DNA from: Methanoculleus sp. UBA208
Lineage (GTDB): Archaea > Halobacteriota > Methanomicrobia > Methanomicrobiales > Methanoculleaceae
Assembly (NCBI RefSeq): GCF_002498065.1
Contig: NZ_DAFZ01000021.1
Coordinates: 1 to 23,892 of the forward strand
Direction: 5' to 3'
Length of the DNA stretch: 23,892 nucleotides
In this document: one piece after another, positions 1-7,788 of the stretch
Position numbering within the stretch: position 1 is the first letter of the stretch
Layout of the letters: each line of letters starts with the position of its first letter
Program-made: the position numbers and the translations under genes
The notes under the pieces: model-generated
Seen by the model: the letters and a program-made list of their open reading frames with translations, nothing else
Told to the model about the DNA's origin: nothing
Databases searched by the model: none

Positions 1-35
1 CGATAGCCACCACGGTCCACTGTACCAGGCTTTTT
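1..35. repeat. Right end of a dispersed TIR element, cut by window edge
   Basis: The sequence CCACGGTCCACTGTACCAGG at 9-28 closely matches the right terminus of the element copy at 11966-12141 (CCCACGGTCCACTGCACCGG), with two or three substitutions. The rest of this copy would lie left of the window. It sits just beyond the 3' end of arcS. Bases 36-91 hold nothing I recognise. Confidence 0.6.
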
Positions 36-91
36 CAGAGTTCTACAGTTCTGACAACCGGTTGGCGTAAGGTTGGCGCCGCTGAACCCCC

Positions 92-1726
92 TCACTCCCC
101 GACCTTCTTCGTCTTCCTTACCCGCACCGCGACCCCGCGCTTCGACCGGAGCATCTCATCCGCGCCCATCATCGCCCGCCCGGTGGCGATCGCGAGCGGT
201 CCTTCGACCAGCACCTCGTCGCCCTCCCGTATCCGGGGATCGCAGTCGGTGATCCCCGGGGCGAGGACGTCGCCCTGCGGCACGAATTCATCGATCCTGA
301 CCCGGTAGCCCTCCGGGATCAGGTCCCAGCCGGCAAACGTCGGGCGGAACAGCCCGGTCCCCGCGTCGACGCTGAAGAGCTGCTGTTTCCCGCGGAGCAC
401 CGCCATCTGCATGCTCCTCCCCCGGAGCTGGAGGCCCTTCGTGTTGATCTCTGTTCCGAACTGCCAGGAGACCGTGCCGCGGATGGTGTCGGTCTGCATC
501 CGGCGCTCGTCCTCAAGGGCGGCGTTTAATGCCCGCAGGGAACCCGGGGACGTCGGGTGGCCCTCGCAGGTCACCTCGAGGTCGATGCCACAGGCTTCCG
601 CCGCCATCTCCGCAACCGTGAGCGCCCCGCCCTCAAGGTGGGCGATCACCCGGCGGTAGGGGTGTGCGGCGAAGTAGCGGGTGAGGATATCGGCGATGAA
701 GGTGCACTCCTCGCGGTCCCAGTAGCCGGTCACCGGCACGTCGTAGTGCGCCGCCGGGTAGACCCGTTCGAGTTCTCTCGGCACGAGGCCGAGGGGCGAG
801 GTGACGATCAGTTCGTGCGCCCGCCGGTTCACCGTGTTCATAAAGAGTCGGTGGCTCCGGGAGAGCGAGTAGGGCTTCCGTGCCGAGCAGGGGAGGAGGA
901 CCGCGACGTCCGTCCGGGTCGGGACAAACCGCTCGATCACCCGGTCGGCGAACCGCCGAACTTCCGCCCGGTTCTGTGATTCGGCGGTGGCGGCAAGCAT
1001 CGGCACCGCCCGGGCCACCGGAAGGAAGCGCTCCATAAGAGCGTAGTTCCGGTCAAGGAACCGGAGGATGGCGACCTGTGCGGCGTCCGTGCGGCACCGG
1101 GCCTCCATCAGTTCCCGGAGCCTGCCCGCCTCGATGTAGTGCCGGACAAGGGCGAGCTCGCGGTCGAGCGCGAGACGGTTGTGCTGCCGGAGGTTGCCGT
1201 CCCGGCATCCCTCGCACCCGCAGACCCCGCTCTCCATCAACGAGGCGGAAAACTCGCCTTCCGGCATGCAGAACCTCTTCTGCGCGGAGGCGAGGTCGAC
1301 CGCCCGGTAGTCGAAGAGGTCGAAGCCCGAGTAGACGAGGAGGCAGGCGGTCGAGGGGAGCGCCGAGGCCGGGGCGTACCACGCGGTGTCCGGCGGGATC
1401 TTCTCTTTTAAGCCGGCAAGCCACGCCGCGGAGCTCCGGGGGTTCTTGAGTGCCGTGTGCCAGTTTGCGACCAGGACGCAGTCGCCCGACTCCGCCGAGG
1501 CGGCAAGCGGGTGGACGGCCACCGGCTGCCCCTCGCCGGGGGAGAAGTAATTGCTGACGAATGCCGGGTCCGCGGAGAGCGGAACGTTCGATAGAGAACG
1601 CTCGCGGAGCGCCGGGAAGAGGGCGTCCGTATCGAGTGCGGCAGGGAGCGACACGCTCTTCTCACCCTCTTCATAAGTTCCTATCCGTGCGAGGCCGTCG
1701 CGCTTCTGCGCCTCATACCTGCTCAT
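92..1726 (-). CDS. arcS: Archaeosine synthase ArcS (TgtA2), with PUA domain
   Basis: Likely converts preQ0 at position 15 of archaeal tRNAs into archaeosine, after TgtA has inserted preQ0. The 544-residue protein carries the motif PCSARKPYSLSRSH (about residues 280-293), which I recognise as typical of ArcS. It has a CxCxxC cluster near 169-174, a remnant of the TGT zinc site, and a C-terminal PUA RNA-binding domain from about 488 to the end. The start at 1726 is preferred over an upstream in-frame codon at 1795 because GGAGGT stands five bases before this ATG and the upstream part lies wholly inside tgtA. It overlaps the end of tgtA by 14 bases, so the two are probably translationally coupled. 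The arcS-tgtA pairing supports the call. Confidence 0.93.
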   Translation of the reverse strand: MSRYEAQKRDGLARIGTYEEGEKSVSLPAALDTDALFPALRERSLSNVPLSADPAFVSNYFSPGEGQPVAVHPLAASAESGDCVLVANWHTALKNPRSSAAWLAGLKEKIPPDTAWYAPASALPSTACLLVYSGFDLFDYRAVDLASAQKRFCMPEGEFSASLMESGVCGCEGCRDGNLRQHNRLALDRELALVRHYIEAGRLRELMEARCRTDAAQVAILRFLDRNYALMERFLPVARAVPMLAATAESQNRAEVRRFADRVIERFVPTRTDVAVLLPCSARKPYSLSRSHRLFMNTVNRRAHELIVTSPLGLVPRELERVYPAAHYDVPVTGYWDREECTFIADILTRYFAAHPYRRVIAHLEGGALTVAEMAAEACGIDLEVTCEGHPTSPGSLRALNAALEDERRMQTDTIRGTVSWQFGTEINTKGLQLRGRSMQMAVLRGKQQLFSVDAGTGLFRPTFAGWDLIPEGYRVRIDEFVPQGDVLAPGITDCDPRIREGDEVLVEGPLAIATGRAMMGADEMLRSKRGVAVRVRKTKKVGE

Positions 1727-3164
1727 GGAACACCTCCGCATCGGGTACCTCTTCAAGGACGAGGGGCACCCACTCCTCACCACACAGGACGGCAAACCGG
1801 CTCTCCGGGTGCGCCTCCATCAGGGTCCGGATGCCCGCGCATCCCGACCGGACCATATCGTCGTCCCATTCCGGGACTTCGCTCTGGCCTACCGGGAAGG
1901 TCTCCGCGAGTTCCACGGGGTAGGGCCCGAAGGGTGGCTTGAAGTTCAGGACGGTGTCGAACCCGGGAACCTCGCGCCCGTCGAACGAGACGAGCACCCG
2001 GTCCCCGAGGGAGATGCGGGGGATGACCTCATGGAACCGGAGCACCTCCGTTCTCCGGCAGGTCTCCGAGCCCCGGTAGAAGAACCGGCGCTTGGAGACA
2101 GGATCGTCGCGTTCGAGTTCCACAGCGTGGGCGAGGAGTTCCCGGTAGCCGTCGAGCAGGCGCGGGTGGCCCCGGCACCGCTCGTCGACCAGCTCCCAGA
2201 GGGTCCCGTCCTGGATCGCCTGCCGGATGCGGGCGATCTCTGCAAGCGTGACATGCAGGTTGTGGAGGGCGAGCAGCCGTTCCCGGTCGTCGGACTTCCG
2301 GAGCTCGTCGGCGGTCATCGAGCGGCAGACCCGGCAGGGGCAGGGGAGTTCCGCAAGCTCGTCGATCTTGAGGCTCCCGTGCGGGGTGATATAACGCCCC
2401 TCCCGGGCGAAGAGGGCGTATGCGGCCGAGTCGAAGAGGTCGCAGCCCATCGCGACGGCGAGGGCGAACATCGACGGGTGGCCCGCGCCGAAGAGGTGGA
2501 CGGCGGTCGCCGGGGAGAGACCGCGTTTCGCCGCGAGGACGACCTGCACGAGTTCTTTGTAGCGGTAACTCTCCATCAGCGGCACCACGGCGCCGATAGG
2601 AGCGAAGGTGAAGTCGAGGTCCTGGACGGCCCGTCCCGCCTCCTCGCGGAGGTCGGTGAAGATGCCGCCCTGCACCGGCGCCGCCAGGTTCGCGTCGGGG
2701 AAGAGAGCCTGTGCCTCGCGGATCCGCTCCATCGTTACCGCGAGTTCCCGTGCCGCCCTCTCGGGGCCTGCGTCCGGCGGGGTGGGGATGTCCAGGGGGA
2801 CGACGATATCGCTTCCTATCGCCTGCTGGAACTCGAGCGTGTCCCGGTTGCTCACCTCGACCTCCCCGTAGACGGAGAGCTGAAACGATCCCGAGTCGGT
2901 CATGACGACGCCGTCGAAGTCGAGGACCTTATGAAGCCCCTCCGCAAGCGCCCGGTCGTGGTATTCCGTGCTCCGCCTGAAGATGTAGGCGTTCGTGATC
3001 AGCGCTTCGACGCCCATCTCCTGCATCTCGCGGGGGGTTACCAGGGGAAGGTGGGGGTTGACGACGGGAAGGAGCGCGGGCGTCCGTACCGTTTTGTCGT
3101 TCACCCTCAGCCTGCCGACCCTTCCCGCGATGTCTTTGTGTATGACCTCAAAAGTAATTGCCAT
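1713..3164 (-). CDS. tgtA: tRNA-guanine(15) transglycosylase TgtA
   Basis: Exchanges guanine-15 of archaeal tRNA for preQ0, the first tRNA-level step of archaeosine synthesis. The 483-residue protein is a TGT barrel: it shows MTDSGSFQ (about 88-95), GSDIVVPLDIP with a candidate catalytic Asp at 125, PVQGG (163-167), CDLFDSAAYALFAREGRY around 241-258, and a zinc site CPCRVC (275-280) followed by H301/H304. It is shorter than the long archaeal TgtA forms that end in a PUA domain; here the PUA domain is on the separate ArcS protein. The ATG at 3164 lies five bases after the AMMECR1 stop. An upstream in-frame extension to 3239 would run into that gene and does not look like TGT sequence. Confidence 0.95.
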   Translation of the reverse strand: MAITFEVIHKDIAGRVGRLRVNDKTVRTPALLPVVNPHLPLVTPREMQEMGVEALITNAYIFRRSTEYHDRALAEGLHKVLDFDGVVMTDSGSFQLSVYGEVEVSNRDTLEFQQAIGSDIVVPLDIPTPPDAGPERAARELAVTMERIREAQALFPDANLAAPVQGGIFTDLREEAGRAVQDLDFTFAPIGAVVPLMESYRYKELVQVVLAAKRGLSPATAVHLFGAGHPSMFALAVAMGCDLFDSAAYALFAREGRYITPHGSLKIDELAELPCPCRVCRSMTADELRKSDDRERLLALHNLHVTLAEIARIRQAIQDGTLWELVDERCRGHPRLLDGYRELLAHAVELERDDPVSKRRFFYRGSETCRRTEVLRFHEVIPRISLGDRVLVSFDGREVPGFDTVLNFKPPFGPYPVELAETFPVGQSEVPEWDDDMVRSGCAGIRTLMEAHPESRFAVLCGEEWVPLVLEEVPDAEVFHEQV

Positions 3165-3169
3165 TCGGG

Positions 3170-3736
3170 TTAAACCGCCTTTTCTTCGAATATCTGCCCC
3201 TCGAACGTCTGCACGGCAACATCGTCGCGCTTCCAGCACCCGGGCCGGAGCCCGGCCTTGACGCAGGTCTGGTCGAGGAACTCTCTGCTGCTCCAGCCGT
3301 ACTCGGTCGGGACCTGCGGGAGGAGAAGGCCTCCGGTCCCGAGGCCGCTGATGATCAGGCCGTGCTTCCCGACCTCGACACAGCCGGGGCGCTCTTCCGG
3401 CGGGCAGTCGAGCGGCCGGGGAAGCGTGAGCACCGTCACCTCGAGATCGAGGTCGGCGAGTTCCGACCGCGATACCGGGGGAAACCGGGGATCTTCGAGA
3501 GCAGCCGATACGGCCGCTTCAAGGATCGCGTCGCCGAGCGGCCTCGTCGGGTACGGGAGGCCGATGCATCCGCGGAGGCGTCCCTGCCGCTTGATCGTGA
3601 CGAAGACGCCGCGCTTCTCCAGAAAGACCTGGGGAAGAGCGGGCAGCTCCGTCCATTTGCCGTCGACGGCTTTCTCGATGGCTTTGCGTGCCAGACGAAC
3701 TGCCGTTCTGCCTTCTTCCGGGGTCAGCATTTCCAT
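3170..3736 (-). CDS. AMMECR1-domain protein
   Basis: A 188-residue protein of the AMMECR1 family, found across archaea and eukaryotes; its biochemical function is not settled. The family signature LRGCIGLP is present near residue 55, with a single AMMECR1 domain filling the chain, the usual length. ATG codons at 3736 and 3730 are both possible; a TTG at 3739 is less likely. It leads an apparent operon with tgtA and arcS (five-base gap, then a 14-base overlap), so a link to tRNA modification is possible but only inferred. The preceding archaellin-like gene ends 29 bases upstream and could be cotranscribed. Confidence 0.9.
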   Translation of the reverse strand: MEMLTPEEGRTAVRLARKAIEKAVDGKWTELPALPQVFLEKRGVFVTIKRQGRLRGCIGLPYPTRPLGDAILEAAVSAALEDPRFPPVSRSELADLDLEVTVLTLPRPLDCPPEERPGCVEVGKHGLIISGLGTGGLLLPQVPTEYGWSSREFLDQTCVKAGLRPGCWKRDDVAVQTFEGQIFEEKAV

Positions 3737-3765
3737 CAAAATGGGTCGTATGATATTGAATACTT

Positions 3766-4341
3766 TTAGTCTTTATCTGGAGAAGAGAGAGAGTTAGCGT
3801 CGGTCGCAGGAATTCTGACCGGTCCGGTGATCGAGCAGGGTGCGTTGCCCTCGGGGCGCACCAGAACGGTCAGGGCCTCGTCTGCAGGGACGGGGCGGTC
3901 GAGGCAGAGCCGGATCGTGCACTCCTCTCCGGAGAACAGGAGGGTGCCGCCCCCGGGCACTGCCGCCGACCACGTTCCCGGCCCCGGGAGAGAGCTCCCG
4001 GAAAGCGTGAGGATCTCGAGGTAGGTTCCTGTCATGACCGTAACGGTGGCCCGGGAGAGGTCGACGCACCCGCTTTCCCCGGTATGGACGACACGGAAAG
4101 CGAGAGTATCGATGTACGTCCCGGGGAGTCCCGGGACCGATGAGGAGCCGGTGACTTCCCCGGCCGGCGCAAGACGCGGTTCGCCTGCGGCCAGGACCGG
4201 GTCTGCGCCCGAGTCGGGTGAGGGTCCGCTGTCCATAGCGCTCGCCCCGAGCGAGACAAGCGAGAAAAGTGTGGTGACGGCAACGAACGCCGCGAAGATG
4301 ACCGCAAGCTCCAGGTGTGTATAGGCCTCGCTCCCCCCCAT
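3766..4341 (-). CDS. Archaellin-like / type IV pilin-like secreted protein
   Basis: The N-terminus (SEAYTHLELAVIFAAF, then a hydrophobic run to about residue 34) matches the layout of archaellins in Methanomicrobiales, in which a short leader is followed by a Glu-containing helix that forms the filament core. The remaining roughly 150 residues are polar, rich in Gly, Pro, Ser and Thr, and predicted outside the cell. The leader is odd: MGG precedes SEAY and the usual basic residues before the cleavage site are missing, so processing by the archaellin peptidase is uncertain. No other archaellum gene is nearby, which argues for an orphan pilin or a pseudo-archaellin. A TATA-like box at 4371-4382 places the transcript start very near the ATG. 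Confidence 0.6.
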   Translation of the reverse strand: MGGSEAYTHLELAVIFAAFVAVTTLFSLVSLGASAMDSGPSPDSGADPVLAAGEPRLAPAGEVTGSSSVPGLPGTYIDTLAFRVVHTGESGCVDLSRATVTVMTGTYLEILTLSGSSLPGPGTWSAAVPGGGTLLFSGEECTIRLCLDRPVPADEALTVLVRPEGNAPCSITGPVRIPATDANSLSSPDKD

Positions 4342-4370
4342 GGTAACGCCAATGGTAAGACCCGGGAACG

Positions 4371-4382
4371 AGTATATAAATT
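4371..4382 (-). promoter_or_regulatory. TATA box of the archaellin-like gene
   Basis: Read on the minus strand the bases are AATTTATATACT, a good match to the archaeal TATA consensus, centred about 35 bases before the ATG at 4341. The transcript would have a leader of ten bases or less. Confidence 0.6.
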
Positions 4383-4483
4383 TATCCCGGTGACGGGAAG
4401 ATGCGCGGTCGGTTCGGGGGCCTTCGCAGAGCGTCCGCAGTGCCCGGCGGTTGCGGGAGAGTCCGGGCAGGATACCCGTACGG

Positions 4484-4492
4484 CTTTATATT
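4484..4492 (+). promoter_or_regulatory. TATA box of RNase P RNA
   Basis: CTTTATATT lies about 25 bases before the expected 5' end of RNase P RNA (about 4513), the normal archaeal spacing. The AT-rich stretch at 4501-4512 then falls at the initiation site. Confidence 0.6.
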
Positions 4493-4512
4493 CTCACCAC
4501 AAAATATTATAA

Positions 4513-4860
4513 GGGAGAGGGAGAGTGCGGCCGACGGTGGCACATCCTGTGCTGCTGAGGAAAGTCCTCCCACCGGCCAGACACGCAGCCGCATGCAAGT
4601 GCGGGTGGCGAGAGTCACGGCAATGACACAGAAACGACACGGCCCGCCGTCAGTGATGAAACGACCGAGCCCTCCGTCCGGGGGGCGAGAGGCGCGGGTT
4701 TCCGCGCACTTCGTTGAACGTAGCGGCGGGATACGATGAAACGGTGAATCCCTGCGGGTGCAAGCCAGAATCGGGCATATGGATCGTCTGGTATCCGCCC
4801 AGGTATGGCGCTTAGCTGAATGCCGCACAGAACAGAAGGAGGCTTACTCCTCCCACTCTT
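4513..4860 (+). ncRNA. rnpB: RNase P RNA, archaeal type
   Basis: The catalytic RNA that removes 5' leaders from pre-tRNA. The conserved region GAGGAAAGTCC is present at 4556-4566, and the distal conserved region ACAGAAC...GAGGCTTACTCC lies at about 4827-4850, the pair that defines RNase P RNA. The length of roughly 348 bases fits archaeal type A. The two ends, GGGAGAGGGAG (from 4513) and CTCCTCCCACTCTT (to 4860), can pair as helix P1. Ends are estimated from P1 and from the upstream TATA box and may be off by several bases. No protein-coding frame across this stretch looks real. Confidence 0.93.
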
Positions 4861-4885
4861 CATAATGAAACGCTTTTATGCTAGT

Positions 4886-5146
4886 TCAACCACCCTTTGG
4901 TTTCAGTTCGATCTCCTCAAACGTCACGACATGCGAGTCGAAGATGTCGCCACGATCGTTTACGAAGAGCTGGACGAAGATCTCGGCGGGTGCGTTCTCC
5001 ATGGATATAACGTCCCCATGCTCGGCTTTGATGTCGAAACCGAGGGCCTCCAGTTCGTTCCGGACGGCATCCCGCGTGTAGTAGGTCGAGAGTATATCCC
5101 TGACCTTTGCAAGGACGTTCTGCTGCTCCTCCTCTTTTGCGGCCAT
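4886..5146 (-). CDS. Small conserved-looking protein, function unknown
   Basis: An 86-residue acidic protein that I do not recognise. It begins with a charged helix (MAAKEEEQQNVLAKVRDIL), includes a probable helix-strand part (RNELEALGFDIKAEHGDV) and ends in a lysine-glycine tail. No signal peptide, membrane segment or cysteines. A TATA-like element GGTTAATATACC (5167-5178, minus strand) sits about 25 bases before the ATG, which fits a leaderless transcript and supports it being real. It is divergent from the XRE-CBS regulator and ends 26 bases from the 3' end of RNase P RNA, tail to tail. Confidence 0.75.
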   Translation of the reverse strand: MAAKEEEQQNVLAKVRDILSTYYTRDAVRNELEALGFDIKAEHGDVISMENAPAEIFVQLFVNDRGDIFDSHVVTFEEIELKPKGG

Positions 5147-5201
5147 ACTGCCTTCATGCGCCCCGGGGTATATTAACCTCTCCGGGAGTTACACAGGCAG
5201 G

Positions 5202-5210
5202 TATATATGC
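5202..5210 (+). promoter_or_regulatory. TATA box of the XRE-CBS regulator
   Basis: TATATATGC is centred about 29 bases before the ATG at 5235, so the message is probably leaderless. A TATA element for the divergent small gene lies only about 30 bases away at 5167-5178. Confidence 0.55.
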
Positions 5211-5234
5211 ATAAAAATTACCTATAGTAATAAT

Positions 5235-5789
5235 ATGGAGATACCCACCCCGGCCGAGCTGCGGGAGAAACGGCTCCGTATGGGCTTAAAACAGGCTGAT
5301 GTGGCCCGCATGGCCGGCATCAGCCAGTCCATGGTCGCGCGGATCGAGGCGGGCAGCGTGGACCCGAGGGTGAGCACGCTTGCAAGAATCGTGGAAGTCC
5401 TGCAGGCAGCTGAAAACTCGGCAATCACGGCGGCCGACGTGATGAACGCACCCGTGCTCTCCGTTGCCCCGGACGACCCCGTCAGCCGTGCCGTCGAGAT
5501 CATGGGCCAGAACGGCATCTCCCAGCTGCCGGTGCTCGAGAACGGGGTGCCGGTCGGGTGCATATCCGAGTCGGCAATCATGAACGCCATGGAAGAAGGG
5601 GGACTCCACCAGACGCACCGGAAACTGGTGCAGGACTACATGGAGCCCGGTTTCCCGACGGTTCCCCCGACGGCGCCCATCGATACGGTCGTCCATCTCC
5701 TGCACCACAGCCACGCAGTCGTTGTTATCGAGAAGGGGAAGGTGCAGGGTGTGATCACCAAGCACGACCTGATATCATTGATCACCTGA
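5235..5789 (+). CDS. XRE-family HTH regulator with two CBS domains
   Basis: A 184-residue probable DNA-binding regulator. Residues about 6-60 form an XRE/Cro-type helix-turn-helix (LREKRLRMGLKQADVARMAG, then SQSMVARIEAG). Residues about 66-184 are a pair of CBS motifs (VMNAPVLSVAPDDPVSRAVE and YMEPGFPTVPPTAPIDTVVH, each followed by a strand of the GVPVGCIS or GKVQGVIT type). CBS pairs commonly bind adenine nucleotides or S-adenosylmethionine, so the protein may sense energy or methyl status; the ligand cannot be told from sequence. Members with this layout are common in methanogens. It converges on tpiA with three bases between the stop codons; CTGATTTTTAG at the end may serve as a T-rich terminator. 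Confidence 0.9.
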   Translation: MEIPTPAELREKRLRMGLKQADVARMAGISQSMVARIEAGSVDPRVSTLARIVEVLQAAENSAITAADVMNAPVLSVAPDDPVSRAVEIMGQNGISQLPVLENGVPVGCISESAIMNAMEEGGLHQTHRKLVQDYMEPGFPTVPPTAPIDTVVHLLHHSHAVVVIEKGKVQGVITKHDLISLIT

Positions 5790-5792
5790 TTT

Positions 5793-6461
5793 TTAGAGCA
5801 GCGAGACCAGGTCCCGGAGAACCGCTTCGGGATCGTCGGCCTTGACCACGCTTGAGGCGAGGAGGACGCCGCAGGTCCCGAGGTCGACGGCGATCTTCAC
5901 GCATTCGCCCGACTGGATGCCTGCTCCGGTCAGGACTTTCACGTCCGGGTTCACCGTCCTGACGGCGTTGACGGACCGCTCGATGATCCCCGGGTCGGCC
6001 TTCGAGACCGAGACCCCGCTCCCGATCAGTTCCGGGGGTTCGACCGCCACGTAGTCCGGCCCGAGCGCTGCGGCGGCGGCGCTCGTCAAGTCGTTGTTCG
6101 TGCAGACGACCGACTCGAGGTGGAGCCTCCGTGCAGCCTGGACGCAGGCGTCGATATCAGCCAGGGTGAGGCGGCGCTCGGAGTGGTTGATCAGGGTGCC
6201 CCGCGCGCCCGCCGACCGGACGGCTTCAGGGAGAATATGGCCGGTATGGGCGCCCGGGGTGATCGCGTCGATATGCTGGGCGTAGACGGGTATCGCGTAG
6301 TGGTGGCTCATCGGGTGGATCTCGGTGAAGACCGGCGCGATGCCGATGACGGCGCCGCTCTCTTTCGCCACGGTCTCGGCCGCAGCGGCGATCCGGTGAG
6401 CGTTACTGCCCATACCTTCCTGATAGGTCTTGAGGTTGACCAGAACAAACGGTGAAACCAT
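5793..6461 (-). CDS. tpiA: Triosephosphate isomerase, archaeal type
   Basis: Interconverts glyceraldehyde 3-phosphate and dihydroxyacetone phosphate in gluconeogenesis and glycolysis, in the cytoplasm. The 222-residue length is typical of the short archaeal TIM family (bacterial forms are about 250). Catalytic residues are visible: N9 and K11 in NLKTY, H93 in INHSERR, and E141 in VAVEPPELIGSG; a phosphate-binding GVLLASS stretch lies near the end. GAGGT stands a few bases before the ATG, so unlike several neighbours this gene appears to have a leader with a ribosome binding site. It is the only central-carbon gene in the window. Confidence 0.96.
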   Translation of the reverse strand: MVSPFVLVNLKTYQEGMGSNAHRIAAAAETVAKESGAVIGIAPVFTEIHPMSHHYAIPVYAQHIDAITPGAHTGHILPEAVRSAGARGTLINHSERRLTLADIDACVQAARRLHLESVVCTNNDLTSAAAAALGPDYVAVEPPELIGSGVSVSKADPGIIERSVNAVRTVNPDVKVLTGAGIQSGECVKIAVDLGTCGVLLASSVVKADDPEAVLRDLVSLL

Positions 6462-6617
6462 ACTTATTACCTCATAACTAATTGATACGTACTATCTCTC
6501 GTTGCAAACACTCGCGAGATTTGTTAATTTATCACGGGGATGATAATACCTGCGCACGATCTCGCGTGTGATATTAAATCGTTAGATTAAACTCCCCATG
6601 CGATAAGCGTTTTTCGT

Positions 6618-6959
6618 ATGGGAAAAAAGCCTCATCGTTGCCACCCTTATAGCAAAAAACGGAAACCAAGTCGCTCAACACTTTCAACCGCCTATAGAAA
6701 GTTCGAGCGGTTCTCGACGCATCATCCCATTGCCTCAGTTGGTCTGTATCTCTTTATCTCACTTGTTCTCTTTAGAATCGCACTCTTCGACCCTTCTTTC
6801 CGTATGCATACCCATATCGATGAGATCCATTTCTGGATTGCTGTCATAGCAATGATCATGGTTTTCGTTGCGCTGTTATCTGTTCGCGCTTGGTGGAAGC
6901 GACAGGTACCGGATTTTCACATCAAAGGAACTGGCGACATGACGTGGAAGAACCGATAG
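6618..6959 (+). CDS. Small two-TM membrane protein, unknown
   Basis: A 113-residue protein that I do not recognise. The first 36 residues are strongly basic (KKPHRCHPYSKKRKPSRS) and should stay in the cytoplasm. Two hydrophobic stretches follow, about residues 40-58 (VGLYLFISLVLFRIALF) and 71-91 (HFWIAVIAMIMVFVALLSV), joined by a short outside loop containing HTHIDE, and then a basic tail. The base composition is clearly more AT-rich than the flanking genes, with many AAA, AGT and TCA codons, which suggests acquisition from elsewhere. An AT-rich TATA-like GATATTAAATC lies about 45 bases upstream. Confidence 0.55.
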   Translation: MGKKPHRCHPYSKKRKPSRSTLSTAYRKFERFSTHHPIASVGLYLFISLVLFRIALFDPSFRMHTHIDEIHFWIAVIAMIMVFVALLSVRAWWKRQVPDFHIKGTGDMTWKNR

Positions 6960-7078
6960 ATGTTGATGAGAATACCCCAAACTTCCTCTTTTCAGTACAG
7001 TAGTTCGCATGAAAATCATGGTTAAGTTGGAACTGAGGGATTGTGTTTACTGGCGCTCCGAATATGGGGTTCCATCGG

Positions 7079-7572
7079 CTATCGCCCTGCACTGCCCTCG
7101 CCCCTTGGGGGGGCGGAACGACTTCCCCACGGGGGAAGGAGTTTGAGCACCGTCAGGTGCGAGTGAGGAGGCCGAAGGCCGGGTGGGGTGCGACGGTTCG
7201 TCAGAACCGGAGCTTGAGAAGACCGGAGGTCTTCGAGTGGGGGTTACACGCCTCCTTTATGGGGTGGAGACAGGGGAGGGGGGTATGCCCCCCTTCTCAC
7301 CTGACGGTGGTCGAGCTCCGGTTCTACGAACCGTCGCACTCCGCACCCTTCGGGTGCTCATGCTCCGGCCGTCCCGCCCGTCGCACTCCCCGTCAGCCCC
7401 ACCTCGCACCTTCGGTGCTCGAACTCCGCTCCTCGCACCTTCGGTGCTCACGTTCGCTTTCGCTCACGCCTCGAAACCCTGCGGGTTTCTCGAACTCCGT
7501 CCTTTCAGGACGTCGTTCTCCGGAGCGTCGTTCCCCCAATGGCGATATCCCTACGATCCAGCGTACCGGACA
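7079..7572. repeat. Large TIR element with stacked mini-hairpins
   Basis: The largest copy of the dispersed element. The left end is CTATCGCC (7079), the right end ATGGCGATATCCC plus a diverged outer repeat. The centre is a near-palindrome of GGGGAGGGGGG and CCCCCC at 7273-7298. On each side lie short perfect hairpins with 3-4 base loops: 7099-7115, 7122-7138, 7147-7160, 7170-7180, 7194-7209 and 7218-7234 on the left; 7319-7333, 7343-7357, 7406-7418, 7435-7447, 7473-7489 and 7499-7511 on the right. Left hairpins are spaced by GAG, right ones by CTC, so the element is a large imperfect dyad. Frames reading through it look like artefacts. Bases 6960-7078 and 7573-7788 hold no gene I can support. 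Confidence 0.75.
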
Positions 7573-7788
7573 AGCCTGAGAAGAACCACTCCAAAATGAA
7601 TGCACTATTTCTGCATCAGACGTCACTATTTCCATTGATCGAACCTGTGATCGACGCGACCTCAGAACGCCTTCACTACTGGGTGTCTGGGAATGACATT
7701 CCGTCATCAAAATTACGCGGGTATTTCTGAACCCGCCCTGTCTCGTGGTCGGCAGGATAAGCGAATTTAGGAGAAACTTGACAGAAGC

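Noticed and set aside
1725..3173. 482-residue plus-strand open frame
   Set aside because: It lies opposite tgtA, whose family motifs and catalytic residues are clear. Long antisense frames are common in GC-rich DNA; this one shows no domain.
7079..7572. CRISPR array
   Set aside because: The units are short hairpins with different stems and irregular spacing, not constant repeats with equal-length spacers, and no cas gene is present.
7043..7599. Two overlapping plus-strand frames of 178 and 138 residues
   Set aside because: They read through the hairpin array of the repeat element; the peptide only reflects its repeated units.
7596..7730. 44-codon plus-strand frame right of the large repeat
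   Set aside because: It has an ATG and a plausible peptide (MNALFLHQTSLFPLIEPVID and onward), but no ribosome binding site, TATA box or recognisable homologue. It could be a gene remnant.
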